Notes under the pieces: generated by a model | Database searches by the model: none | What the model saw: the letters and a program-made list of their open reading frames with translations, nothing else | What the model was told of the DNA's origin: nothing | Position numbers and translations under genes: made by a program | NCBI RefSeq assembly: GCF_000193735.1 | Contig: NZ_AEPF01000117.1 | Location: 1 to 28,545, forward strand | DNA: 28,545 bases | DNA from: Neisseria sicca 4320 | Lineage (GTDB): Bacteria > Pseudomonadota > Gammaproteobacteria > Burkholderiales > Neisseriaceae | Reading direction: 5' to 3' | Shown: in pieces, positions 15,008 to 22,995 of the stretch | Numbering within the stretch: position 1 is the first letter of the stretch | Layout: each line of letters opens with the position of its first letter

Positions 15008-15034
15008 AAAAGCAGCCCGTTTCAGGCTGCTTTT
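15008..15034 (-). terminator. Intrinsic terminator of ppiB
   Basis: On the minus strand, AAAAGCAGCC, a 7-nt loop and GGCTGCTTTT are followed by further T. It lies 27 bases after the ppiB stop and contains no DUS. Confidence 0.8.
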
Positions 15035-15060
15035 GCGTTATGGGATGTAACGCGTCAAAT

Positions 15061-15570
15061 TTATACCACTTCGGCTTTAGTGATGACGACAGGTTCGGTC
15101 GGTACGTCGTCGTGGTAACCGTGGCGTTTGGTGGCGACGCCTTCGATGGCATCGACTACATCAAAACCATCGACCACTTTGCCGAATACAGCGTAGCCCC
15201 AGTCTTGGACGACGGTTTTGCCGTACAGCTCTTTAGAACGGAAGTTCAGGAAGGCGTTGTCGGCGGTGTTGATGAAGAATTGCGCGCTGGCGGAATGCGG
15301 GTCGGAGGTGCGCGCCATGGCGATGGTGTATTTCTCGTTGGGCAGGCCGTTGGACGCTTCGTTTTGAATCGGCTCGCGGGTTTCTTTTTCGTTCATGTTC
15401 TCGTCCATGCCGCCGCCTTGAATCATGAAGCCTTTGATGACGCGGTGGAAGATTACGCCGTCGTAGAAGCCATCTTTGACGTATTGCTCGAAATTTTTGG
15501 CGGTAACGGGGGCTTTGTCGAAATCGAGTTCGATTTTGATGTCGCCTTTGTTGGTGTGTAGGATAATCAT
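15061..15570 (-). CDS. ppiB: Peptidyl-prolyl cis-trans isomerase B (cyclophilin)
   Basis: This 169-residue cyclophilin accelerates proline isomerisation during folding. It has no signal peptide, so it is the cytoplasmic (PpiB) type. Active-site signals are FHRVIKGFMIQGGG with catalytic R43, SASAQFFIN and the C-terminal YAVFGKVVDG. The ATG at 15570 is preceded by AAAGGAAACCC, a good ribosome site. It lies downstream of the transporter gene in the same direction, separated by a DUS terminator, so it is probably expressed on its own. Confidence 0.96.
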   Translation of the reverse strand: MIILHTNKGDIKIELDFDKAPVTAKNFEQYVKDGFYDGVIFHRVIKGFMIQGGGMDENMNEKETREPIQNEASNGLPNEKYTIAMARTSDPHSASAQFFINTADNAFLNFRSKELYGKTVVQDWGYAVFGKVVDGFDVVDAIEGVATKRHGYHDDVPTEPVVITKAEVV

Positions 15571-15623
15571 GGGTTTCCTTTCGTTGAGAATCTTTTTTCA
15601 AATGGTGCTGGGCGGATAAACTT

Positions 15624-15660
15624 CAAGGTCGTCTGAAAAATATTCTTTCAGACGACCTTG
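15624..15660 (-). terminator. DUS-pair terminator of the DASS transporter gene
   Basis: CAAGGTCGTCTGAAA (15624-15638) pairs exactly with TTTCAGACGACCTTG (15646-15660), 7-nt loop. It lies just past the transporter stop on the minus strand. Confidence 0.8.
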
Positions 15661-15677
15661 GCTATGGTTTTACGGGT

Positions 15678-17096
15678 TTACGGCATCAGGACGAAATAAG
15701 CCCACAGCGCAACCAATACGATACAGAGGACGTTCAGCAGCAAGCCGACGTTCATCATTTCTCGTTGCTTAATCAAGCCCGTACCGAACACAATCGCGTT
15801 GGGCGGCGTGGCAACCGGCAGCATGAACGCGCAAGACGCGCCGATGCCGATAACGAATACCAAAACTTGTTCGGGCAGCCCCATTTGCGTGGCGATGCTG
15901 GCGAAAATGGGTACGAGCAGCGCGGCAGAAGCGGTGTTACTGGTGAACTCGGTCAGGAAAATGATGAAGGCGGCAACCACGAAAATCACCAGCAATGCAG
16001 GCGAATGGGAAAAGGTGGAGGCAACCTGCTGACCCAATGCTTCTGACGCGCCGGAAGATTGCAGCAGCGCACTCAAGCTGATACCGCCGCCGAAGAGCAT
16101 CAATACACCCCAGTCGGTATTGCGGGCAACTTCTTTCCATTGCGCCACGCCGAATACGACGACGGAGACAGCGGCAATCAAGGCGATGACAGTATCGGGA
16201 TTGGAAATGCCGAACGCTTCTTTGATTTTGGAGCTGAATACCCATGCCACAGCAGCAGCCAAGAAAATCAACAGCGCGATTACGCGGTGCAGCGTCCAAG
16301 GGATAGACTCGGCTTTGACTTCGACGCGTTCGTTCAGATTAGGTTTGAGGATGACGTACATGGAGAACAACATCAAAGGCAGAATCAACAGCAGCATGGG
16401 CAAGCCGAGTTTCATCCAGCCGACGAAGTCCAGATTCAGCGCTTTGGCGGCAATCATGTTCGGCGGCGAACCGACCACGGTGCCCAAACCGCCGATACTG
16501 GCGCAGTAGGCGATGCCGAGCAGGACGAAAACATAAGTTTTGCGTTCTTTTTCTTGGTCAAGATGGCTCATCATACCCATTGCCAAAGGCAGCATCATGG
16601 CGGCGGTGGCAGTATTGCTGATCCACATGGATAGGAAGGCGGTAACGATGAACAACATTAACACCGCGACTTTCATATTGCCGCGCGACAGGCGCAGAAG
16701 GCTGACGGCGATTTTGCGGTCGAGACGCTGCATATGCAGGGCGGTGGCAAGCGCAAAGCCGCCGAAGAAGATGTAAATTGTCGGATCGGAAAAGCCCGCC
16801 ATCGCTTTTTTAATGTCCATATCAGGAAACCCCAATACGACTGCAAGGACAGGAATCATCAATGCGGTTACCGTGATATGGACAGCTTCGGTGAACCAAA
16901 GTGCGGCAACGAAAAGCAACAGCGCGATGCCTTTGTTGGCATCGGTGCCGTAGGGGAGGATATGGTAAATGCCGAAACAGACGACGGCGGAGATAATGGT
17001 GGTCAGCAAACCTTTAAAGTCGGTAATCGGCTTTTGCGCACTGAGCAGCTCGACATTCTCAGGATGCTGGGTTTTGTCCTTTGCATGTAAGTCCAT
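15678..17096 (-). CDS. DASS-family (SLC13-like) sodium/dicarboxylate or sulfate symporter
   Basis: This 472-residue inner-membrane transporter has about eleven to twelve hydrophobic helices. The two Ser-Asn-Thr motifs that bind sodium and substrate carboxylate in the DASS structure VcINDY are present: SNTATAAMMLP (160-170) and TSNTASAALLVP (385-396). Near the C-terminus is MLPVATPPNAIVFGTG. Substrate cannot be told apart within dicarboxylate, tricarboxylate or sulfate. The start at 17096 (MDLHAKDK) is chosen because AGAGGA lies 7 bases before it; the open frame continues upstream to 17240, but that stretch has no ribosome site and an unlikely composition. A DUS terminator follows, before ppiB. 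Confidence 0.92.
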   Translation of the reverse strand: MDLHAKDKTQHPENVELLSAQKPITDFKGLLTTIISAVVCFGIYHILPYGTDANKGIALLLFVAALWFTEAVHITVTALMIPVLAVVLGFPDMDIKKAMAGFSDPTIYIFFGGFALATALHMQRLDRKIAVSLLRLSRGNMKVAVLMLFIVTAFLSMWISNTATAAMMLPLAMGMMSHLDQEKERKTYVFVLLGIAYCASIGGLGTVVGSPPNMIAAKALNLDFVGWMKLGLPMLLLILPLMLFSMYVILKPNLNERVEVKAESIPWTLHRVIALLIFLAAAVAWVFSSKIKEAFGISNPDTVIALIAAVSVVVFGVAQWKEVARNTDWGVLMLFGGGISLSALLQSSGASEALGQQVASTFSHSPALLVIFVVAAFIIFLTEFTSNTASAALLVPIFASIATQMGLPEQVLVFVIGIGASCAFMLPVATPPNAIVFGTGLIKQREMMNVGLLLNVLCIVLVALWAYFVLMP

Positions 17097-17546
17097 GAAA
17101 TATTCCTCTGAAACGTAGAGTGAAATTGCTAAAACCGCCGATGCAAAGATTCCTCGCCCTGCATTGCTTTTTATGATTTCACTAAACCGGTTTTCTTGAT
17201 TCCCGCAGCGGGGCTTTCGCAGGCTTTGGATTTGAGGCAAACAAAGCCATACAGTTTGGCGACGAGTATATTTGTAATCTCGCGTAATGTAAATATAATG
17301 TTAATAATCGGTAGCGGCTTTTGCTTAAACGGGCTGATGGAACGTGGATAAATCTTTCAAATTTTCAGACGACCTTCTTACCGACAAGCCGACCGAATCG
17401 TCGCAACAGCTAAGCCATAACCTTATCGTGCTATGATTTAGGATTGTCAGCAGCCGCCTGACCGAAAGCGGTATAAACGGCGTCGTCTGGACACCGTTCC
17501 CCGATACGCTGCTCGACAGCCATCGTACCAATACAGCAGAAAAACC
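17097..17546. other. 450-bp spacer between the transporter and aroD
   Basis: No intact gene. It contains one unpaired exact DUS on the minus strand (17364-17375). The plus-strand frame from 17337 to 17549 is open apart from one TGA (17431-17433). It ends in a TGA overlapping the aroD ATG and looks weakly protein-like. It may be a gene relic. Confidence 0.45.
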
Positions 17547-18314
17547 ATGAAAACCCTGACCATCCGCCATCTCACGCTCGGCAGCGGGCAGCCGAAAATC
17601 GCCGTTCCCTTGGTTGCCCGAGACGAAGCAGGCTTATCCGCCGCCCTGAAAAACCTCGAACACGCCTGTTTCGATATTATCGAATTCAGAGCCGACTATT
17701 TCGTCCAAGCAGGCAATCCCGAATACCTGCTCGCCCAAGCCGCAGCCGTACGCCGCGCGTTTCCCGAAATCCCGCTGCTGTTTACCTTCAGACGCGCGGA
17801 GGAAGGCGGCGAATACCCTTGCAGCAAAGCGTATTATTTCGAGTTGCTCGATAAAGCTGCCGCCTCAGGCATCATCGACATCATAGACATCGAACTTTCC
17901 GCCGGAGAAAACGAAGTCTGCCAAGCGGTTGCTGCCGCCAAAGCGAACAACACTGCCGTCCTGATGAGTAATCACGACTTCCACCAAACCCCTGTCAAAT
18001 CCGACATCACAGGTCGTCTGAAAAAAATGGAAGAAGCAGGCGCAGACATCTGCAAAATCGCCGTGATGCCCCAAAGTCCCGCCGATGTGCTGACGCTTTT
18101 GGAAGCCACTTGGGAAGCCCGTCAAACTGCAAACCGTCCGATTGTTACCATTTCTATGGGCAAACTCGGACTCGTCAGCCGCATTGCAGGCTCAACCTTC
18201 GGCTCCGCCATCACGTTCGGCACGGCAGGAACCGCCTCCGCCCCCGGTCAGCTCGATTCCGCCAACCTGAAAAACATCTTGGATGTTTTGGAAAACGGTA
18301 ACACCGCCGGATAA
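17547..18314 (+). CDS. aroD: 3-dehydroquinate dehydratase, type I
   Basis: This 255-residue class I (Schiff-base) dehydroquinase performs the third step of the shikimate pathway, from 3-dehydroquinate to 3-dehydroshikimate. Catalytic H143 (SNHDFHQTP) and Schiff-base K170 (ICKIAVMP) fall at the same numbers as in E. coli AroD. The substrate-clamp Arg and Ser lie in GLVSRIAGSTFGS near residue 213. The ATG at 17547 overlaps a TGA in another frame upstream. An exact DUS at 18011 is read Gly-Arg-Leu-Lys. The gene stands alone and is followed by a CREE and a shared terminator with lptG. Confidence 0.97.
   Translation: MKTLTIRHLTLGSGQPKIAVPLVARDEAGLSAALKNLEHACFDIIEFRADYFVQAGNPEYLLAQAAAVRRAFPEIPLLFTFRRAEEGGEYPCSKAYYFELLDKAAASGIIDIIDIELSAGENEVCQAVAAAKANNTAVLMSNHDFHQTPVKSDITGRLKKMEEAGADICKIAVMPQSPADVLTLLEATWEARQTANRPIVTISMGKLGLVSRIAGSTFGSAITFGTAGTASAPGQLDSANLKNILDVLENGNTAG
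18011..18022 (+). repeat. DUS inside aroD
   Basis: Exact AGGTCGTCTGAA, read as Gly-Arg-Leu-Lys on a surface helix between the catalytic His and Lys. Confidence 0.9.
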
Positions 18315-18323
18315 CAATAAATA

Positions 18324-18480
18324 TATAGTGGATTAAACTCAAATCAGGACAAAGCGACGAAGCCGCAGACAGTACAGATAGTACGGAACCGATTCACTTG
18401 GTGCTTCAGCACCTTAGAGAATCGTTCTCTTTGAGCTAAGGCGGGGCAACGCCGTACTGGTTTAAATTTAATCCACTATA
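18324..18480. repeat. Correia repeat enclosed element, full-length (CREE-3)
   Basis: 157 bp from TATAGTGGATTAAA (18324) to the inverted TTTAATCCACTATA ending at 18480. It retains the internal block (about 18386-18440) missing from the two short copies, including the GGTGCTTCAGCACC hairpin and AGAGAATCGTTCTCT. Full-length CREE are the ones reported to bind IHF. It lies 10 bases after the aroD stop. Confidence 0.95.
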
Positions 18481-18541
18481 ACAATCCAAATAAACCGTAC
18501 CCTCCGCTACCCCGCCCTACCCAACACCAAACCAAACAAAA

Positions 18542-18593
18542 CGTCGTCTGAAAACAGGCATAGAGTATTTCGCAAAACCGTTTTCAGACGACG
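18542..18593. terminator. Variant DUS-pair terminator between aroD and lptG
   Basis: CGTCGTCTGAAAAC (18542-18555) pairs exactly with GTTTTCAGACGACG (18580-18593). Both arms replace the second G of the DUS in a matched way. It serves two convergent genes. Confidence 0.7.
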
Positions 18594-18612
18594 CTTTCTC
18601 CGAATCCATCTT

Positions 18613-19683
18613 TTATCTTCTCTCCTGCCTGCGTATCAGCCACACAGCAAGCAAGGCGAAGGCTATGGTGGGCAGTGCGCCGGCGAGGAAGGGCGGGACG
18701 CCGTAGAGTTGGCTGGTAAAGCCGAAGAGCCGTCCGGCGAAGTGGAACAGCAAGCCTAAGCAGATGCCGCCGAAGAGTTTTAAGCCCATATTGCCGTGGC
18801 GGGTGGTTTGCGGGGTGAAGGCGAAGGCGACGAGTGCCATCACCCAGGCGGCGACGGGGTAAACCAATTTGCGCCACCAGGCGATGGCGTAGATTTGGGT
18901 GTTTTGGTTGTTGTTTTCGAGGTGGCTGATGTAGGTGGTCAGTTCGCCGACGGACATTTGGTCGGGCTTGACGAGCAATACATCCATCAGGTTGCGTTTG
19001 ACGGAAATCGGCCAGTTTTCTTCGGCAGCAGTAGAAACCTCGACTTTATCTTCACCCAATATGCTGCGGCGGATATTTTTCAGCTGCCAGCTGCCGTCGG
19101 GATTCAAAACGGCGGATTCTGCTTCTGCCGCTTGAGTCAGTTCGTTTTTATCGTTGCGCTGCCAAATTTTGATGCCCAAAAGCGTATGGTCGGGCAACAT
19201 TTCGCGCACGTTGATGATGCTGTTTTTTTCTTTCAACCAAAGGCCGGTATTGCCGGTACTGATCTTGCCGTTAATGGCGGCAGCTTTGATGTTTTCGGCT
19301 TTTTGGCTGAGGACGGGGGCGATCCATTCGCCGAGTGCGGCGGTGGCGAGGGCAAAAATCAGTCCGAACTGCGACAGGACCAATAATAGCTTTTTGGTAC
19401 TCATGCCGCTGGCTTTGATGACGGTCAGTTCGCTGCCGGCGGCAAGCTGGCTGAGGGACACGAGTCCGCCGATGAGGACGGCGAGGGGCATGAGTTCGTA
19501 GGCGCGCGCGGGCATCTGCATGAGGACGTATTGCGCCATGGTTGCGCCGTTATAGCTGCCTTTGCCTAAGTCGCCGACTTCGTTGATGATTTCAAAAAAG
19601 CTGTACAGGGCAAGGAAAGCGAGGAGGGCGTAAACCGCCATAACCGCCATTTGGCGGATGATGTAACGTGAAATCAGGTTCAT
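18613..19683 (-). CDS. lptG: LPS export ABC transporter permease LptG
   Basis: This 356-residue inner-membrane permease pairs with LptF and the LptB ATPase to extract lipooligosaccharide and push it along the LptC-LptA bridge. There are three N-terminal helices, a periplasmic beta-jellyroll (about 130-265) and three C-terminal helices. Typical segments are MNLISRYIIRQM, AYELMPLAVLIGGLVSLSQLA, SELTVIKASGMS and GNMGLKLFGGICLGLLF. The ATG (19683) overlaps the lptF stop as ATGA, and GGAAA precedes it, so it is translated with lptF. The open frame extends upstream, but that part is an out-of-frame shadow of lptF. Confidence 0.96.
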   Translation of the reverse strand: MNLISRYIIRQMAVMAVYALLAFLALYSFFEIINEVGDLGKGSYNGATMAQYVLMQMPARAYELMPLAVLIGGLVSLSQLAAGSELTVIKASGMSTKKLLLVLSQFGLIFALATAALGEWIAPVLSQKAENIKAAAINGKISTGNTGLWLKEKNSIINVREMLPDHTLLGIKIWQRNDKNELTQAAEAESAVLNPDGSWQLKNIRRSILGEDKVEVSTAAEENWPISVKRNLMDVLLVKPDQMSVGELTTYISHLENNNQNTQIYAIAWWRKLVYPVAAWVMALVAFAFTPQTTRHGNMGLKLFGGICLGLLFHFAGRLFGFTSQLYGVPPFLAGALPTIAFALLAVWLIRRQERR

Positions 19684-20795
19684 TTTCCGCCTTTCAATGT
19701 CAGACTTTTGCCAACCGCCTGCCAGAAGGGCTGGCTGGGCATGCTGCGGACGCGCAGGAGTACGACGGCAATGGCGAACATGATGATGTGCATGGGCAGC
19801 AGTCCGAGCCAGAAATGGATTTTGCCGTCTTCCACGGCGTTGCGCAGGAAGGTCAGTCCGTTTTGGTAAATCAGGAAAAGCCCGATGGCGACGAGGATGT
19901 TGTAGGTGTGGCCGCTGCGCGGGTTGAAATAGGAAAGCGGCACGGCAAGCAGGCAGAGCAGGAGGACGCTGACGGTCAGCGAGATGCGCCACATCAATTC
20001 CGCCTGATGTTGCGGGTTGCTGCTGCCGATGAGCTGGGATGTCGGGATGGTGCGGCGGCGGGAAACGGGGTCGATGAGTTTGGGCGTGGTGCTGATAATC
20101 AGGCTGAGGTTTTGGAAGGAAACGCGGTTGTAGTCGGCTTTACCGGGCGTGCCGCTGTAACGGTAGCCGTTGCGCAGGTCGAGCGTGCGCTTGTTGTCGT
20201 TCAGCGAGAAATTGCCTTCTTTGGCGAAGATAATGTTGTCGTTACCGTTTTTGTCTTGTTCGCGCAGGAACAGGTTTTTCATAATACCGGATTCGGTGTC
20301 GAAGGTTTCGACGAAGTAAACCCTGCCGTTGCGCTTGCCCAAACTGTTGAATTCGCCTGCTTCCACCATCGACAATTCTTGTTTCTGCTTGAGGATTTCG
20401 GCGTATTCGCGGCTGCGCAGTTCCGCCCACGGCATGACCCAAAGCTGCATGACGGCAATTAGAATGGCAAACGGTACGGCAAACTGCATGACGGGGCGTA
20501 TCCATTGCCTCAACGCCAACCCGCAGGAGAGCCAGACCGACATTTCGCTGTCGCGCCAGTAGCGGGTCAATACGGTCAGCGTACTGATGAACGCGGTTAA
20601 CACCAGCAAAAGCGGCGTCATGCCGATGACCCAGAAGCCGACCAATGCCAACACGGCATCAATGGCGACGCGCCCGTCGGCGGCACGTCCGAGCAGGTTG
20701 ATTGCCTGCGTGGAGACCAACACCGCCAAGAGGACGACGAAAATGCCGACGGCGGTAAAAGAGAGTTCTTTGATGAAGTTTCTTTGATAAATCAT
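19680..20795 (-). CDS. lptF: LPS export ABC transporter permease LptF
   Basis: This 371-residue partner of LptG has six helices with a periplasmic jellyroll (about 125-265). Recognisable segments are MIYQRNFIKELSFTAVGIF, LVLTAFISTLTVLTRYWRDSEMSVWLSCGLALRQW with the coupling-helix region that contacts LptB, and YFNPRSGHTYNILVAIGLFLIYQN near the C-terminus. It shares ATGA with lptG downstream. It is divergent from pepA across a spacer of 167 bases, the common arrangement in Proteobacteria. The ribosome site before ATG 20795 is weak. No DUS lies inside either lpt gene. Confidence 0.96.
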   Translation of the reverse strand: MIYQRNFIKELSFTAVGIFVVLLAVLVSTQAINLLGRAADGRVAIDAVLALVGFWVIGMTPLLLVLTAFISTLTVLTRYWRDSEMSVWLSCGLALRQWIRPVMQFAVPFAILIAVMQLWVMPWAELRSREYAEILKQKQELSMVEAGEFNSLGKRNGRVYFVETFDTESGIMKNLFLREQDKNGNDNIIFAKEGNFSLNDNKRTLDLRNGYRYSGTPGKADYNRVSFQNLSLIISTTPKLIDPVSRRRTIPTSQLIGSSNPQHQAELMWRISLTVSVLLLCLLAVPLSYFNPRSGHTYNILVAIGLFLIYQNGLTFLRNAVEDGKIHFWLGLLPMHIIMFAIAVVLLRVRSMPSQPFWQAVGKSLTLKGGK

Positions 20796-20851
20796 AGAAT
20801 CGCGGCTAGGAGCGGTAGCGGTTCGGCGCAGGCGGATTGTCTGCGCAAGGT

Positions 20852-20880
20852 TTCAGACGACCTCTCAAATGGAGTACAAT
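20852..20880 (+). promoter_or_regulatory. Candidate pepA promoter using a DUS as -35
   Basis: TTCAGA (20852-20857), part of an exact DUS on the minus strand, then a 17-bp spacer and TACAAT (20875-20880). Each hexamer matches consensus at four or five of six positions. Confidence 0.45.
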
Positions 20881-20890
20881 CTTTCCAACC

Positions 20891-20930
20891 GTTTTCAGAC
20901 GACCTCTTGATGCAAAGGGTCGTCTGAAAC
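20891..20930. repeat. DUS-pair hairpin in the pepA leader
   Basis: GTTTTCAGACGACC (20891-20904) pairs with GGTCGTCTGAAAC (20918-20930), 13-nt loop, no T-run. It ends 32 bases before the pepA start, so it would be transcribed as part of the leader. Confidence 0.7.
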
Positions 20931-20962
20931 TACCCGAAACCATCTCAATCAGGAGAATAAAC

Positions 20963-22372
20963 GTGGAATTTAGCACAAAAGCCGGAACCTTGCAGCCGCA
21001 ACAGGCAGGCGCGCAGTTATTTGTCTGCACCGAAACCGCACAATTAAACCACCCGACCGCCCTTGCCCTTTTGTCTTCGCTTGAAGAAGGTCAAACTTTT
21101 GCCGACACCAAAATCCCGACGGACAACGGTTTGCAGGCAGTCGCGGTCGTCCGCCTCGAAAAAACCGACCGCGCCGCGCTGAACAAAGCCGCCGCCGAAG
21201 CCGCGAAATGGGCGCAAAATCAGGAAACGGTCAATGCGGACATCCATGCCTTCGATGAAGCGCAAGCCTCTGCCGTAGCCGAAGCCTTCGCCATCGCGTT
21301 CGGCAACGCCGCCTACCGTTTCGACCGCTACAAAAAAGAAGCCAAGCCCGCCAAATTCGCACAAGCCGTGTTCCACACCGCACACGAAGCCGCCGTCAAA
21401 GAAGCCCTGCGCATCACCGAAGCTCAGGTTTACGGACAAAGCCTCTGCCGCGATTTGGGCAACGCCGCGCCCAACGAATGCACGCCCGAATTTTTAGCGC
21501 GCACCGCCAAAGCCGAAGCCGAAAAACTGGGCGCACACGCCAAAATCATCGAAAAAGACTACATCAAAGAAAACATGGGTTCGTTTTGGTCGGTCGCCAA
21601 AGGCAGCGTGGAAGACCCCTATCTGATTGAATTGAGCTACTTCGGCGCTGCCGACAAAGAAGCCGCCCCCGTCGTCCTAGTCGGCAAAGGCATTACCTTC
21701 GATACAGGCGGCATCTCCCTCAAACCCGGTCTGAACATGGACGAAATGAAGTTTGACATGTGCGGCGCGGCAACCGTCATCAGCACCTTCTGCGCCGCCG
21801 TCAAACTGCAACTGCCGATCAACCTCATCGCCGTCGTCGCCACTTGCGAAAACATGCCTTCCGGCGCGGCAAACAAACCGGGCGACGTCGTGAAAAGCAT
21901 GAAAGGCTTGACCATCGAAGTGTTGAACACCGATGCCGAGGGTCGTCTGATTTTGTGCGACGCGCTCACTTACGCCGAGCAGTTCAAGCCCAAAGCCGTC
22001 ATCGACGTTGCTACCTTGACCGGCGCGTGCATCATCGCCTTGGGTCATGACGTCAGCGGCGTGATGGGCAACAATCAGGATTTGGTCGACAGCCTGCTCG
22101 CTGCGTCCCGCAACGTGGACGACAAAGCATGGCAACTGCCGCTCTTTGAAACCTACAAAGACCAGCTCAAATCCAATTTCGCCGACATCCCCAACATCGG
22201 CACCCCCGGCGCAGGCACGATTACCGCCGCCACCTTCCTGTCTTACTTTACCGAAGACTACCCGTGGGCGCACCTCGACATCGCGGGTACGGCATGGAAA
22301 TCCGGAAGCGAAAAAGGCGCGACCGGCCGCCCCGTTCCCCTGTTGCTGAACTATCTGCGCAACGTAAAATAA
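20963..22372 (+). CDS. pepA: Leucyl aminopeptidase (PepA, M17 family)
   Basis: This 469-residue two-zinc/manganese cytosolic aminopeptidase removes N-terminal residues from peptides. Metal and catalytic residues are K242 and D247 (GKGITFDTGG), D265, D324, E326 and R328 (NTDAEGR). Each is offset by exactly 28 from E. coli PepA, because the N-terminal domain is shorter. The GTG at 20963 is chosen: AGGAGA ends 6 bases before it, and the protein start VEFSTKAGTLQPQQ is family-like. An upstream in-frame ATG at 20837 would translate three DUS copies as repeated Phe-Arg-Arg-Pro and Gly-Arg-Leu-Lys, which is not credible. A near-DUS lies over the E326-R328 codons. Confidence 0.96.
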   Translation: MEFSTKAGTLQPQQAGAQLFVCTETAQLNHPTALALLSSLEEGQTFADTKIPTDNGLQAVAVVRLEKTDRAALNKAAAEAAKWAQNQETVNADIHAFDEAQASAVAEAFAIAFGNAAYRFDRYKKEAKPAKFAQAVFHTAHEAAVKEALRITEAQVYGQSLCRDLGNAAPNECTPEFLARTAKAEAEKLGAHAKIIEKDYIKENMGSFWSVAKGSVEDPYLIELSYFGAADKEAAPVVLVGKGITFDTGGISLKPGLNMDEMKFDMCGAATVISTFCAAVKLQLPINLIAVVATCENMPSGAANKPGDVVKSMKGLTIEVLNTDAEGRLILCDALTYAEQFKPKAVIDVATLTGACIIALGHDVSGVMGNNQDLVDSLLAASRNVDDKAWQLPLFETYKDQLKSNFADIPNIGTPGAGTITAATFLSYFTEDYPWAHLDIAGTAWKSGSEKGATGRPVPLLLNYLRNVK

Positions 22373-22382
22373 GCCTTGACGT

Positions 22383-22419
22383 CTGCGGGGCAAGCAACCG
22401 ACCCCGCAGGTCGTCTGAA
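22383..22419. other. G+C-rich hairpin plus unpaired DUS after pepA
   Basis: CTGCGGGG (22383-22390) and CCCCGCAG (22402-22409) form an 8-bp stem. An exact DUS (22408-22419) begins within the right arm. No T-run follows, so termination here is uncertain. Confidence 0.5.
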
Positions 22420-22478
22420 AACGGGACTGTATCAACTAATGCAGGCTGTCCGAAAACAAATAGAGTTTGGTAATTCAA

Positions 22479-22841
22479 TTATGCAGCGTTGTTGTTCATC
22501 GTCCAGCAGTCGGTAATCTTACCGTCTTTGATTTTCAAGAAATCCGTACCGACTTTGACGGCGGTTTGGTTGCCGAACGTAGCGGTTACACGCCAATAGG
22601 CGGAAATTATGTCGCCGTCGCGGAACGGACCAAGCACAATTTCATAATGCAGATCTGCTTTAGCACGAATGGTGGTTATCCAAGCCTTTGCGCTGGCGAT
22701 GTCAGTTACGGGCGCAGGTGGTGGAGTGGAATCAGCGGTCAGATGTGCTTTGAAGTTGTTTGACAGCAGTTCATCAGCAATGTTGAGATTGCCATTCCAC
22801 ATCTGTGTCCATGCAGTATAGATTTTTTGTGTTTCGGTCAT
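22479..22841 (-). CDS. SnoaL-like / NTF2-fold protein
   Basis: This 120-residue small protein has the NTF2-like layout: an N-terminal helix with YTAWTQMWNGNLNIADELLSNNF, a central helix ASAKAWITTIRAKA, and a C-terminal strand run GDIISAYWRVTATF, GTDFLKIKDGKITDCWTMN typical of the SnoaL-like domain. Such proteins bind or isomerise small hydrophobic molecules, but no substrate can be assigned. There is no signal peptide. The ATG at 22841 has only a weak AGAGAC before it. It faces pepA tail to tail and is divergent from the secreted cupin gene. Function unknown. Confidence 0.75.
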   Translation of the reverse strand: MTETQKIYTAWTQMWNGNLNIADELLSNNFKAHLTADSTPPPAPVTDIASAKAWITTIRAKADLHYEIVLGPFRDGDIISAYWRVTATFGNQTAVKVGTDFLKIKDGKITDCWTMNNNAA

Positions 22842-22995
22842 GCTTTTGTCTCTTAATGATGTTGAGTAATAGGGAACATCCTGTGCTGAAAAGCTAGGAA
22901 ATGATGCTATGTAATATTACCTATCGTCAATATCAGAATCTACCTGAATGCAGCCTACGATTTATCCGACACAACCCAACAAACGGAGAACCATG

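Larger units (their letters stand above)
14373..15060. other. 688-bp gene-free stretch with repeat debris
   Basis: Contents in order: fghA terminator, a degenerate Pasteurellaceae-like uptake motif (AAAGTGCTAT at 14483), an insertion-sequence-like end (about 14522), CREE-2, a variant DUS hairpin, an insertion-sequence remnant, and the ppiB terminator. No gene is convincing. Confidence 0.6.

Noticed and set aside
14950..15561. 203-codon frame antisense to ppiB
   Set aside because: Shadow of ppiB, which has all cyclophilin motifs on the other strand.
17097..17240. 48-residue N-terminal extension of the DASS transporter
   Set aside because: No ribosome site, and the segment is unlike transporter N-termini; AGAGGA before the Met at 17096 decides the start.
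19684..19992. 103-residue N-terminal extension of lptG
   Set aside because: It is an out-of-frame reading of lptF, rich in His, Arg and Pro; the ATGA overlap marks the true start.
19668..20462. 264-codon frame antisense to lptF
   Set aside because: Antisense shadow with no recognisable domain; lptF is convincing.
20837..20962. 42-residue N-terminal extension of pepA
   Set aside because: Would translate DUS copies as FRRPL and GRLK repeats; AGGAGA and GTG at 20963 give the family-like start.
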